Of a DNA stretch of 64,000 nucleotides, positions 25,536 through 34,358 are shown piece after piece. The position numbers and the translations under genes were made by a program. Positions within the stretch are counted from its first letter, which is position 1. The number at the start of each line of letters is the position of its first letter. A model generated the notes under the pieces. The model worked only from the letters and a program-made list of their open reading frames with translations, ran no database searches and was not told the origin of the DNA. The stretch comes from OLB4 sp002050165 (GTDB lineage Bacteria > Bacteroidota > Ignavibacteria > Tepidaquicellales > Tepidaquicellaceae), in NCBI GenBank assembly GCA_030263475.1, contig SZPC01000007.1, positions 68,541-132,540 of the forward strand, read 5' to 3'.

Positions 25536-26844
25536 AACTTCATTTAAAAAAAATCTACTGAACAATAACTTCAAAGTCGGAATTATTGGACTTGGGTACG
25601 TTGGACTACCGTTAGCGCTTGAATTTTCATTGAAGGGGATTAAAACGATCGGATTTGACCTCGATGAATCAAAGGTTAAAAAAATAAACAATGAGAAGAA
25701 ATCTTACATTAAGCACATTTCTACTGACGATATAGTTAAAGCTACTAAGAACGGTACATTTGAAGCAACAACCGATTTTACCCGTATGAAAGAAGTTGAT
25801 GCAATTATAATTTGTGTACCGACTCCTCTCAATGAAAACCGGGAACCGGAGATGGCGTTTATCGTAAACACTGCGCATGAAATCGCAAAGAACCTGAGGA
25901 AAGGACAATTGATTTCACTTGAAAGCACAACATACCCGGGCACAACAGATGAATTAATACTCAACATCTTAGAGGGAACCGGTTTAAAAGCGGGTTCAGA
26001 TTTTTATCTTTGCTTTTCACCGGAGAGGGAAGACCCGAACAATCCAAACTTTTCAACATCTTCTATTCCGAAAGTTATAGGCGGATATACAAAAGATTGC
26101 CTTGAGTTCGGAATGATTATTTACGGAAAAGTAATCGACAAACTTGTACCGGTTTCATCAACGCGCGTTGCCGAAGCAACAAAACTTCTTGAAAACATTT
26201 ACAGGTCAATTAACATTGCTCTTGTCAATGAACTAAAAGTAGTTTTCGATAAAATGAAGGTAGATATATGGGAGGTAATAGATGCCGCTTCAACAAAACC
26301 GTTCGGGTACACTCCGTTTTATCCCGGTCCGGGACTTGGCGGACATTGCATCCCCATTGATCCGTTTTATCTAACGTGGAAAGCCCGCGAGTTCGAAATT
26401 CCTACGAAGTTCATCGAACTTGCCGGTGAGATTAACACTCAAATGCCGTATTACGTGGTTGAAAAGGTCATGTGTGCGTTAAATGAAAACAAGAAATGTC
26501 TCAATGGGTCTAAAATTCTGATACTTGGACTCGGATATAAAAAAGATATAGATGACCTTCGTGAATCACCGTCGTTGAAATTAATAGAACTGCTGAGTGA
26601 AAGAGGTGCCAAAGTTGATTATAACGATAACTACGTTACGGAGATTCCTGAACTGAGAAAGTACAAGTATAACATGAAATCAGTTAAAATTACCCCTGCA
26701 TCGCTCAGGAAATATGATGTCGTTCTTTTATCAACGGACCACAGTTATTACGATCATAAAATAATTCTCGAAAATTCTTCATTAATTGTTGATACGAGAA
26801 ATGCATTTAAAAAATTCAAAAACAAAAAAATCTACAAAGCATGA
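25525..26844 (+). CDS. wbpA: UDP-N-acetylglucosamine 6-dehydrogenase (WbpA-like nucleotide-sugar dehydrogenase)
   Basis: 439 residues of the UDP-glucose/GDP-mannose dehydrogenase superfamily. The NAD-binding motif GLGYVG is at 22-27. The catalytic cysteine is C275 in PGPGLGGHCIPIDPFYL, and the C-terminal domain includes KILILGLGYKKDIDDLRESPS. The GGHCIPIDPFYLTWKA form is typical of the WbpA branch, which oxidises UDP-GlcNAc to UDP-GlcNAcA. Co-location with WbpB-, WbpD- and WbpE-like genes supports this substrate over UDP-glucose. It overlaps the antiterminator gene and the next aminotransferase gene (4 bases). Confidence 0.88.
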   Translation: MNNKTSFKKNLLNNNFKVGIIGLGYVGLPLALEFSLKGIKTIGFDLDESKVKKINNEKKSYIKHISTDDIVKATKNGTFEATTDFTRMKEVDAIIICVPTPLNENREPEMAFIVNTAHEIAKNLRKGQLISLESTTYPGTTDELILNILEGTGLKAGSDFYLCFSPEREDPNNPNFSTSSIPKVIGGYTKDCLEFGMIIYGKVIDKLVPVSSTRVAEATKLLENIYRSINIALVNELKVVFDKMKVDIWEVIDAASTKPFGYTPFYPGPGLGGHCIPIDPFYLTWKAREFEIPTKFIELAGEINTQMPYYVVEKVMCALNENKKCLNGSKILILGLGYKKDIDDLRESPSLKLIELLSERGAKVDYNDNYVTEIPELRKYKYNMKSVKITPASLRKYDVVLLSTDHSYYDHKIILENSSLIVDTRNAFKKFKNKKIYKA

Positions 26845-28016
26845 TGAACGTCCCGTTACTTGATCTAAAAGCACAATATAATTCTTTAAAAAATGAACTT
26901 AACGAAGCCCTTATAAGGACAGCTGAATCACAAATTTTTATACTTGGACCCGAAGTTGAGGCGATGGAAAAGGAAATGTCCGAGTATATCGGTTCGAAAT
27001 ATTCATTTGGTGTATCCTCCGGTACCGATGCATTACTTATTGCACTGATGGCTATTAATATCGAACCCGGCGATGAAGTTATAATTCCAACTTATTCGTT
27101 TTTTGCTACTGCCGGAGTTGTCAGCAGGCTGAACGCAAAACCGGTTTTTTGTGATATTGATCCGGTTACATTTAATATCGATCCAAATAAGCTTAAAGAA
27201 TTAATAACTCCGAAAACCAAAGCTATTATTCCTGTACACCTTTACGGACAGTCAGCAGATATGGACCCGATAATGGCAATAGCCGAAGAAAATGGAATAA
27301 TTGTGATTGAAGATGGTGCACAGGCTATTGGCTCTCAATATAAAAATGGTATCAATGTCGGCTCCATCGGACATATTGGATGTTTCTCGTTTTTCCCAAG
27401 TAAAAATCTCGGTTGTTTTGGTGATGGTGGCCTGGTTACCACTAACGATGATAATTTAGCAGAGCGACTTAAAATCTTAAGGGTACACGGTGGTAAACCG
27501 AAATACTATCACAAAGTCATTGGCGGTAATTTCAGGCTTGATGCTATTCAGGCGGCTGTGTTGAGAGTTAAACTTCCTTATTTGAATTCATGGACTAAAA
27601 AACGACAAAGTAATGCGGAGTTGTACACAAAGTTATTCATTGAAAAAGGGCTTGCTGAAACAGAGGGAATTACAACATACGATAGGAATAATAAGGTACT
27701 TCTCCCAAAACCGGTTTATTCAAACCACGGACTTGAGAGATATCACATATACAATCAATATGTAATCAGAGTGGAGCACCGTGACTGGTTGCGCGATTAC
27801 CTGAAGGACGCCGGAATCGGAACTGAAATTTATTATCCTGTACCTTTCCACAGACAGGAATGTTTCCAATATCTGGGTTACAGTCACGACGAATTCCCGG
27901 AGTCCAATCAATGTGCGGAACACAGTACAGCTATTCCGATTTACCCTGAATTGACCGAAGAACAGATTATATACGTTGTTGAAAAAATTGATGAGTTTCT
28001 GAAAAAAAATTCGTGA
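26841..28016 (+). CDS. wbpE: DegT/DnrJ/EryC1 PLP aminotransferase (WbpE-like)
   Basis: 391 residues. PLP-binding features are SSGTDALLIAL (59-69), ED at 157-158, and Lys188 in FFPSKNLGCFGDGG, which matches the WbpE/WlbC form of sugar aminotransferases. In the Wbp pathway this enzyme aminates UDP-3-keto-GlcNAcA at C3 using glutamate. It is preferred over the second aminotransferase at 30747 for this step because the NLGCFGDGG lysine loop is the typical one and it is coupled to wbpA by overlap. Assignment between the two paralogues is an inference. Confidence 0.8.
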   Translation: MMNVPLLDLKAQYNSLKNELNEALIRTAESQIFILGPEVEAMEKEMSEYIGSKYSFGVSSGTDALLIALMAINIEPGDEVIIPTYSFFATAGVVSRLNAKPVFCDIDPVTFNIDPNKLKELITPKTKAIIPVHLYGQSADMDPIMAIAEENGIIVIEDGAQAIGSQYKNGINVGSIGHIGCFSFFPSKNLGCFGDGGLVTTNDDNLAERLKILRVHGGKPKYYHKVIGGNFRLDAIQAAVLRVKLPYLNSWTKKRQSNAELYTKLFIEKGLAETEGITTYDRNNKVLLPKPVYSNHGLERYHIYNQYVIRVEHRDWLRDYLKDAGIGTEIYYPVPFHRQECFQYLGYSHDEFPESNQCAEHSTAIPIYPELTEEQIIYVVEKIDEFLKKNS

Positions 28017-28135
28017 TGGTGCAAGAGAGTTATTCTCACGGAATACAAATCTAAACACTGTTGTCGAAGAATGGGTTTATTATCGATACGAAAGATTTAT
28101 TCGTCTGGCAATTAAATTAATCAAATTCATCCTTA

Positions 28136-29182
28136 ATGAAAAAAGCTTTAATTTCAGGTATTACAGGACAAGACGGAAGTTACCTGACAGAAATACTAAT
28201 TGAAAAAGGATACGAAGTACACGGGATTTTACGACGTAGCAGTTCATTCAATACTTCCCGGATAGACCACCTATACAATGACCCGGAGATTTTGGGGAAG
28301 AAATTGTTTCTACATTATGGTGACCTTGTTGATACCAGCAACCTGAACAGGTTACTGGAGAGAACTGAGCCCGATGAGATATATAACCTGGCGGCGCAAT
28401 CGCATGTAAAAGTTTCTTTTGAAATTCCTGATTATACTGCTCAGGTAGATGCATTAGGAACGCTCAGATTTCTCGATGCAATAAAAGAGACGGGCTTGGA
28501 TCAAACTGTAAAATTCTATCAGGCATCAACGAGCGAACTATTCGGAAAGGTTCAGGAAATACCCCAAACTGAGAAAACCCCTTTTTATCCCCGCAGTCCT
28601 TATGGGGTTGCGAAAGTTTACGGCTATTGGATAGTTGTCAACTATCGTGAAGCTTACGACCTTTACGCATGCAACGGGATTTTATTTAATCACGAATCTC
28701 CGAGGCGCGGTGGAACATTTGTAACCAGAAAAATTACACAGGCAGCCGCAAAAATTAAACTCGGCTTACAGGATATATTGTATATAGGTAACCTTAACGC
28801 GAAACGCGATTGGGGATATGCGAAGGAGTATTGTGAAGGAATGTGGATGATTTTACAACAGGATAAACCGGATGATTACGTTCTTGCAACGGGTGAGACT
28901 CATACGGTTAAAGAATTCATTGAAGTTGCATTTGGAGAATTAGGGATGCAATTAAAGTGGGAAGGTAAAGGTGTGGATGAAAGGGGTATTGATTTAAAAA
29001 CAGGTAAAATCCTTGTTGGCGTTGATCCGTTATACTTCAGACCTACTGAGGTTGATTTGTTAATCGGCGATGCTTCGAAGGCAAAAGCAAAGTTTGGATG
29101 GGAACCAAAAATAAAATTTGAAGAACTTGCCAAGATGATGGTTAACTCCGATTTTGAAAAAATTAAAAAGAGAGGTTATTAA
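28136..29182 (+). CDS. gmd: GDP-mannose 4,6-dehydratase
   Basis: 348 residues, short-chain dehydrogenase fold. The NADP-binding GITGQDGSYL (8-17) and the arginine-rich RRSSSFNTSRIDHLY are diagnostic of Gmd. Catalytic residues T132 and E134 lie in STSELFG, with Y156 and K160 in YGVAK. It converts GDP-mannose to GDP-4-keto-6-deoxymannose. The usual partner for fucose (Fcl) or rhamnose (Rmd) is not nearby; the second aminotransferase could act on its product. A 119-base gap precedes the gene. Confidence 0.96.
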   Translation: MKKALISGITGQDGSYLTEILIEKGYEVHGILRRSSSFNTSRIDHLYNDPEILGKKLFLHYGDLVDTSNLNRLLERTEPDEIYNLAAQSHVKVSFEIPDYTAQVDALGTLRFLDAIKETGLDQTVKFYQASTSELFGKVQEIPQTEKTPFYPRSPYGVAKVYGYWIVVNYREAYDLYACNGILFNHESPRRGGTFVTRKITQAAAKIKLGLQDILYIGNLNAKRDWGYAKEYCEGMWMILQQDKPDDYVLATGETHTVKEFIEVAFGELGMQLKWEGKGVDERGIDLKTGKILVGVDPLYFRPTEVDLLIGDASKAKAKFGWEPKIKFEELAKMMVNSDFEKIKKRGY

Positions 29183-29183
29183 T

Positions 29184-30158
29184 TTGGAAGGAATTAAGGT
29201 AGGAATATTCGGTGCCGGAAGGTGGGGTATGAACCACGTTCGGACTGCAAATAAAATTTTAGGCGGGGAAAACGTTACAGTGTGCGATCCAAGCCCCGGA
29301 ATCGAATTAAAAATCAAAGAACTAAATCCGGAAATAAATTTTACAGTTAATCCGGATGATGTTTTTAATGACAGTTTAATTAACTGCACCATCATTGCAA
29401 CACCGGTAGAAACTCATTTCAATGTGGCAATCCGCGCTTTGGAGTCAGGGAAGCATGCATTAGTAGAGAAACCGATTACGTTGCACGCCCAAGAAGCAGA
29501 AAAACTTAATTCGGTTGCAACTGACAAGGGGCTTAGGTTAATGGTCGGTCATGTGCTCTTGTTTCACCCGGCAGTTATTAAAATGAAACAAATGATAAAT
29601 GAAGGAGATCTCGGAGTTCTTCAGTATATGTACAGTCATCGTTTAAACCTCGGTACAATACGAAAAGAGGAGAATATTCTGTGGAGCTTTGCACCGCACG
29701 ATATTTCAGTTATTCAGTACCTTGCAGATTCCAATCCAATCAGTATTTCCGCAAAAGGAGCTGATTTTATAAGAAGTGAAATCGAAGATGTAACACTCAC
29801 GACTTTTACATACCCGAATAATTTTCATGCGCATATATTCGTTAGTTGGTTACATCCTTTTAAAGAACAACGGATGGTTATAATCGGAACAAAGGGAATG
29901 TTAGTATTTGAGGACAGTGCGGTAAACGACAAACTGAAATTTTTTAAGAAAGGGTTCATGGAAGTTGACGGTGAACCGGAAAAATTTGATGAGGAGGCTA
30001 TTGTGGTAGGATACGAAAATAAAGCTCCCCTCGAAGAAGAGCAGCGACATTTCTTTGAGTGCGTCCTTAACGGAAATGAGGCCCGGACAAACGGGGTTCA
30101 TGCGTTGGAAGTCCTAAAAATTCTTGAAGAAGCCCAGCATTGTTTAAAACAAAAATAA
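29184..30158 (+). CDS. wbpB: Gfo/Idh/MocA oxidoreductase (WbpB/WlbA-like)
   Basis: About 324 residues. The TTG at 29184-29186 is preferred because an AGAGAGG ribosome-binding site lies about 9 bases upstream and the Rossmann strand KVGIFGAGRWG then begins at residue 5. An in-frame TTG at 29154 lies inside gmd. Catalytic-region motifs are HALVEKPITLH and WSFAPHDISVIQYL. WlbA/WbpB oxidises UDP-GlcNAcA at C3 to the 3-keto sugar, recycling NADH with 2-oxoglutarate. The adjacent acetyltransferase of WbpD type makes this assignment likely. Confidence 0.85.
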   Translation: MEGIKVGIFGAGRWGMNHVRTANKILGGENVTVCDPSPGIELKIKELNPEINFTVNPDDVFNDSLINCTIIATPVETHFNVAIRALESGKHALVEKPITLHAQEAEKLNSVATDKGLRLMVGHVLLFHPAVIKMKQMINEGDLGVLQYMYSHRLNLGTIRKEENILWSFAPHDISVIQYLADSNPISISAKGADFIRSEIEDVTLTTFTYPNNFHAHIFVSWLHPFKEQRMVIIGTKGMLVFEDSAVNDKLKFFKKGFMEVDGEPEKFDEEAIVVGYENKAPLEEEQRHFFECVLNGNEARTNGVHALEVLKILEEAQHCLKQK

Positions 30159-30165
30159 TTTAAAA

Positions 30166-30747
30166 ATGGAAAATAAATTTTACGTAAATAATTACGCTGT
30201 TGTTGATGAAAATGTTGAGATTGGCGATGGTACTAAGATATGGCATTTTAGTCATGTTCAATCCGGATCAAAAATCGGTATGAAGTGTGTGTTGGGTCAG
30301 AATGTAAACGTTGGCAACAATGTAACTATCGGGAATTTTTGTAAGATTCAGAACAATGTTTCAATATACGAAGGTGTAACATTGGAAGATTACGTTTTCT
30401 GCGGGCCATCTATGGTATTTACAAACATATTGGATCCCAGGTGCAAATATCCACAGGTGGGGGGAGATTTTTATTTAAATACTCTCGTAAAAGAAGGTGC
30501 CTCGTTGGGGGCTAATTGCACCATAGTTTGCGGAAACACAATTGGTAAAGCAGCATTGGTTGGCGCAGGTGCTGTTGTTACAAAAGACGTTCCCGATTTT
30601 GCGCTTGTGGTCGGTAACCCGGGCAGGATAATCGGATGGGTCAGTGAAGCAGGTAAAAGACTTTCGTTTGATGAAAACGGAATTGCTTATTGTGAAAAAT
30701 CCGATAAAAAATATAAGTTGCACAACAATCTTGTTAGCGAAGCCTGA
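30166..30747 (+). CDS. wbpD: UDP-2-acetamido-3-amino-2,3-dideoxy-glucuronate N-acetyltransferase (WbpD/WlbB-like)
   Basis: 193 residues of left-handed beta-helix hexapeptide repeats (VVDENVEIGDGTKIWHFSHV, GQNVNVGNNVTIGN, GASLGANCTIVCG in successive turns), ending in a short helical tail. The segment MVFTNILDPR and the closing VVGNPGRIIGWVSEAG are typical of WbpD/WlbB. It acetylates the 3-amino group using acetyl-CoA, yielding UDP-2,3-diacetamido-2,3-dideoxy-glucuronate. It begins seven bases after the oxidoreductase stop and overlaps the next start by one base (TGATG). Confidence 0.9.
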   Translation: MENKFYVNNYAVVDENVEIGDGTKIWHFSHVQSGSKIGMKCVLGQNVNVGNNVTIGNFCKIQNNVSIYEGVTLEDYVFCGPSMVFTNILDPRCKYPQVGGDFYLNTLVKEGASLGANCTIVCGNTIGKAALVGAGAVVTKDVPDFALVVGNPGRIIGWVSEAGKRLSFDENGIAYCEKSDKKYKLHNNLVSEA

Positions 30748-31913
30748 TGAAAATCCCAATCTCAAAACCATTCTTTGATGAAAAGGATCTTGAGATTATA
30801 AACGAACCGTTAATCTCCGGTTGGGTTACGCAGGGAGTTTTCGTGCAACAGTTTGAAGATACCTTCCGAAAATTCATATCTGCTAATTATGCAGTTGCGG
30901 TTTCTTCCGGGACAACTGCGCTGCATACCGCGCTTGCAGCTTTAAAGATCAGTAAAGGGGATGAAGTTATTCTACCCGCATTCAGTTGGGTGGCAACTGC
31001 AAATGCAGTAGAATATTGTGGCGCGAAACCGGTCTTTTGCGATATTGAACCGGACACTTTTAATATTGATCCACAAGAGATAGAGAAGCATATTACGCCA
31101 GAAACAAAGGCAATTATTCCCGTACACCTTTTTGGTTTACCCGTTGCGATGGATATTATACTTGAGATAGCACGGCGTTACAAGTTAAAAGTTGTGGAAG
31201 ATTCCGCGTGCGGATTCGGATCATATTATAAAAATAATCATGTCGGAATTTTTGGTGACGCAGGGTGTTTTAGCTTCCATCCGCGTAAAGCTGTAACCAC
31301 CGGCGAAGGCGGCATGGTTGTTACTTCAGATGAAGAGCTTGATAAAAAGTTCAGGGAACTTAGAAACCATGGTGCGTCACAAGTTCCGGACGGTCAGTCA
31401 TTGTTATCTGAATACAATGTACTTGGATTTAATTACAGGATGACGGATATTCAGGGAGCACTGGGAGTTTCTCAAATGGAAAAGGCATCGGAAATCCTGA
31501 CAAAGCGTATTTTGGCGGCGGAATATTACGATAAACTTTTAAAGAATTTTAATAAGTTAAGAAAACCTGTAAGAGGTGAGAATTGTGTCCACAGTTATCA
31601 GTCGTATGTCTGCATGTTAAAATCTGAAAACACTTCCAATATCAACGTTGACGAACTTAACAGAAAAAGAAATCTCCTCATGCAAATGCTCAGCGAACGG
31701 GGAATATCAACAAGACAAGGAACTCATGCTATTACGAACCTCGGATACTATGTTAACAAATACAGAATCAATCCTGGAGATTTTCCCAATGCATATGCCT
31801 CCGATAAGTTGTCAATTGCACTACCTCTGTTTGCTCAGATAACCCGTGAGGAACAGGATTTTGTAGTAGATAATCTAAAGGAGCTCTTTAAAAAACCCGA
31901 ACTCATGTTTTAA
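30747..31913 (+). CDS. DegT/DnrJ/EryC1 PLP aminotransferase, perosamine-synthase-like
   Basis: 388 residues. PLP motifs are SSGTTALHTAL (53-63), ED at 151-152, and Lys181 in FHPRKAVTTGEGGM. The K-x-x-TTGEGGM form is common in enzymes that aminate 4-keto-6-deoxy sugars (ArnB, PseC, perosamine synthase). Together with gmd this suggests transfer of an amino group to GDP-4-keto-6-deoxymannose, giving GDP-perosamine. Another 4-keto substrate cannot be excluded. It is the last gene before a 443-base non-coding gap. Confidence 0.75.
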   Translation: MKIPISKPFFDEKDLEIINEPLISGWVTQGVFVQQFEDTFRKFISANYAVAVSSGTTALHTALAALKISKGDEVILPAFSWVATANAVEYCGAKPVFCDIEPDTFNIDPQEIEKHITPETKAIIPVHLFGLPVAMDIILEIARRYKLKVVEDSACGFGSYYKNNHVGIFGDAGCFSFHPRKAVTTGEGGMVVTSDEELDKKFRELRNHGASQVPDGQSLLSEYNVLGFNYRMTDIQGALGVSQMEKASEILTKRILAAEYYDKLLKNFNKLRKPVRGENCVHSYQSYVCMLKSENTSNINVDELNRKRNLLMQMLSERGISTRQGTHAITNLGYYVNKYRINPGDFPNAYASDKLSIALPLFAQITREEQDFVVDNLKELFKKPELMF

Positions 31914-32356
31914 TACCATACAAACTTGTTATTGTACACCGATAATGTATTAATTATTCTCCATTATGACTTCATCAATGTTTCACATTTCTTCTCACGT
32001 TATCCGGCTTTTATAAGAGCTTTTCAAATTGCGACCAATCAGATATATTAGTTAAATCTTGTACGATTATTTTAAATCTACAGCAGAATCAGATTTCATT
32101 TACGGACTTTTATATTTTACTTCACGACAAATTCTTTCTTTGATAGTTCATTTATATTGTTTAGTGAACATAAATAACTTATAATAGCATTGGGAACCGG
32201 CACAATAGTGAACTTTATATTCAGTTTCTATCTTATTTCAAAATCTTCATTTTACAAAGCAGATAATTCTGTTCACCTGATGAACAAATAATTCTTTCGT
32301 TCACATTGTTTTTTGTTATAAAATAAGTGTATTAAAAATTTTCCTGAAGACGAAGA
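31914..32356. promoter_or_regulatory. Non-coding gap with repeated GTTCAC/GTGAAC half-sites before glf
   Basis: No coding frame with family resemblance is seen. Between 32146 and 32304 the hexamer GTTCAC or its complement occurs at 32164, 32208, 32271 and 32299, with one-mismatch copies at 32146 (GTTCAT) and 32280 (ATGAAC). Bases 32271-32285 form an inverted repeat, GTTCA and TGAAC with a 5-base spacer. This could be an operator controlling the second half of the sugar locus. No terminator is obvious after the aminotransferase. Confidence 0.45.
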
Positions 32357-33457
32357 ATGAAATTTGATTACCTTATAGTGGGAGCAGGCTTTGCCGGAGC
32401 AGTAATGGCGGAGAGATTAGCTTCCGTTCTCAACAAAAAAGTACTCGTTATAGATAAGCGAAATCATATAGCGGGAAACGCTTTCGATGAACGCAATGAG
32501 TATGATATCATGATTCATAAATACGGTCCGCATTTATTCCACACGAACAGTGAAATGGTTTTCAGCTATCTTTCCATGTTTACTGACTGGTACAAATATG
32601 AACACAGGGTGCTCGCATTTTCCGATGGTGAATTATATCAAATTCCGATTAACAAAAATACGTTAAACAAAGTTTTTAATTTGTCGCTTGCTACCGACCG
32701 TGAGGTTTCCGATTTTCTTGATGCTATACGGGAGAAGCGATATCCGATATTGAACTCGGAGGATGTAATTGTCAATCAGGTTGGCAGTACTCTATTTGAA
32801 AAATTTTTTAAAAGTTACACATTAAAACAATGGCAACGTGAACCCAAAGAGCTTTCCGCTTCGGTTTGCGGAAGGATCCCTGTTAGAACAAACGAGGATG
32901 ATCGGTATTTTACAGACAGGTTTCAGTACATGCCCTCTGATGGCTACACAAAAATGTTTGAGCGAATTTTATCACACGAAAATATTACGGTTGAACTCAA
33001 TAAAGATTTCTTCGAACTTGAAAGTGACCTGAAGTTTGACAATTTAATTTATACCGGACCGATTGACAAGTTTTACGGGTACAGGTTCGGCAAATTGCCT
33101 TATAGGTCGCTAAGGTTTGAATATAAATCGTATGAGAAAGAATTTTATCAACCGGTTTCACAAGTTAATTATGTAGATCCGGATGTTGATTTTACCCGTG
33201 TCGTCGAGTATAAACATATTACAAACCCAAAATCTAAATATACTACCATTGCCTGCGAATTTTCGCAGTCGGACGGTGAACCTTTTTATCCCGTGCCTTC
33301 AGACGATACCCGGCATTTGTATATGAAGTACAGAGACATTGCGCTAAAAGAAAGAAGGGTAAAATTTTGCGGAAGACTTGCCGAATATCAGTACTTCAAT
33401 ATGGATCAGGTTGTTGCAAATACACTGAAAGTATTCAAACAAATTGCAAATGAATAA
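32357..33457 (+). CDS. glf: UDP-galactopyranose mutase
   Basis: 366 residues. The FAD Rossmann motif GAGFAGAVMAERLA (9-22) is followed by the Glf signatures RNHIAGNAFDE, KYGPHLFHTNSE and FEKFFKSYTLKQW. The late block EYKHITNPKSKYTTIACE is also diagnostic. It interconverts UDP-galactopyranose and UDP-galactofuranose, so the glycan probably contains galactofuranose. The following glycosyltransferase starts inside its last codons. Confidence 0.97.
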   Translation: MKFDYLIVGAGFAGAVMAERLASVLNKKVLVIDKRNHIAGNAFDERNEYDIMIHKYGPHLFHTNSEMVFSYLSMFTDWYKYEHRVLAFSDGELYQIPINKNTLNKVFNLSLATDREVSDFLDAIREKRYPILNSEDVIVNQVGSTLFEKFFKSYTLKQWQREPKELSASVCGRIPVRTNEDDRYFTDRFQYMPSDGYTKMFERILSHENITVELNKDFFELESDLKFDNLIYTGPIDKFYGYRFGKLPYRSLRFEYKSYEKEFYQPVSQVNYVDPDVDFTRVVEYKHITNPKSKYTTIACEFSQSDGEPFYPVPSDDTRHLYMKYRDIALKERRVKFCGRLAEYQYFNMDQVVANTLKVFKQIANE

Positions 33458-34358
33458 TCCACTCGTTTCGTTCAATATATTGACATATAACCGGAAAAAT
33501 GAACTTGCGAAGACACTTGGCAAAATCAAAGAGCAGAATTATAAAAACTATGAAATTATCGTGGTTGACAACAATTCCTCCGATGGAACCGAAGAGATGA
33601 TTAAATCTAATTACAAAGATATCCGTTACATCAGAATGAATACGAACGTCGGGGTATCGGCGTGGAACGAGGGATTCAAAGTTGCAAAAGGAGAATTTGT
33701 ATTTGTACTTGATGATGATAGTTATCCACTTAAAACCTCGATACACGAAGGATTGAATTATATGTCCAATCATCCAAAGTGCGGTGTTTTGGGTTACAAC
33801 GTTTTTAATAAATTAAAACAAAAATCGCAGACAGAAGCATTTCCTCCTAAAGCATGGTTATTTGTTGGATGCGGTGCAATGATTCGAAGGGAAGTTATCG
33901 AGAATGTAGGATATTTCGATACGAACTACTTTATTTACTTGCATGAAATGGACTACGCAATCAGAGTTTATGATGCAGGGTTCACGGTAGATTATGCAAA
34001 AGAGTTGTCGGTGATTCACGATCAGAGTTTATTATCACGTGGGAAGAATACACGTGACCCGGATACGAGCCACTACATTTTTTATTACACTTATCTTTCT
34101 TTTATTACATTTCTCGTTCTGAGGTTTGATAAAAAATATGCGTTAATATACGGTATTAAATATTCACTTAACCGGTTTATAATTTGTTTCAGATATTATT
34201 ATTTTTTTCATTTCTTCAAAGCGCTTGCAGTTAATTTTTTCGCTATTCCACGATTGTTGAAACAAAGGAAACCGGTGAGTCGCGAAGTTCAGAAATTTTA
34301 CAATAACGGAAGTACGTATCTAATTGACAGAATGTTCTTCCCAAACTTCAGAAAGTAA
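33450..34358 (+). CDS. Family 2 glycosyltransferase
   Basis: About 302 residues from ATG 33450, overlapping glf by 8 bases; a TTG two codons upstream is possible. GT-A fold motifs are VSFNILTYNRKNEL, VVDNNSSDGTEEMI and DDD at 88-90. A further EMDYAIRVYDAGF block resembles the catalytic ED-D/QxxRW-like region of rhamnosyl or galactofuranosyl transferases. The C-terminal third is hydrophobic and basic (YYFFHFFKALAVNFF), probably membrane-associating. The glf coupling makes galactofuranosyl transfer an attractive guess, not proven. Confidence 0.85.
   Translation: MNNPLVSFNILTYNRKNELAKTLGKIKEQNYKNYEIIVVDNNSSDGTEEMIKSNYKDIRYIRMNTNVGVSAWNEGFKVAKGEFVFVLDDDSYPLKTSIHEGLNYMSNHPKCGVLGYNVFNKLKQKSQTEAFPPKAWLFVGCGAMIRREVIENVGYFDTNYFIYLHEMDYAIRVYDAGFTVDYAKELSVIHDQSLLSRGKNTRDPDTSHYIFYYTYLSFITFLVLRFDKKYALIYGIKYSLNRFIICFRYYYFFHFFKALAVNFFAIPRLLKQRKPVSREVQKFYNNGSTYLIDRMFFPNFRK

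Noticed and set aside
25525..26844. UDP-glucose 6-dehydrogenase (ugd)
   Set aside because: Cysteine-loop form and company of wbpB, wbpD and wbpE homologues favour UDP-GlcNAc as substrate.
33435..33773. Reverse-strand 112-codon open frame over the GT2 gene
   Set aside because: Lies wholly on the complement of clear GT2 and glf coding sequence and shows no family resemblance.
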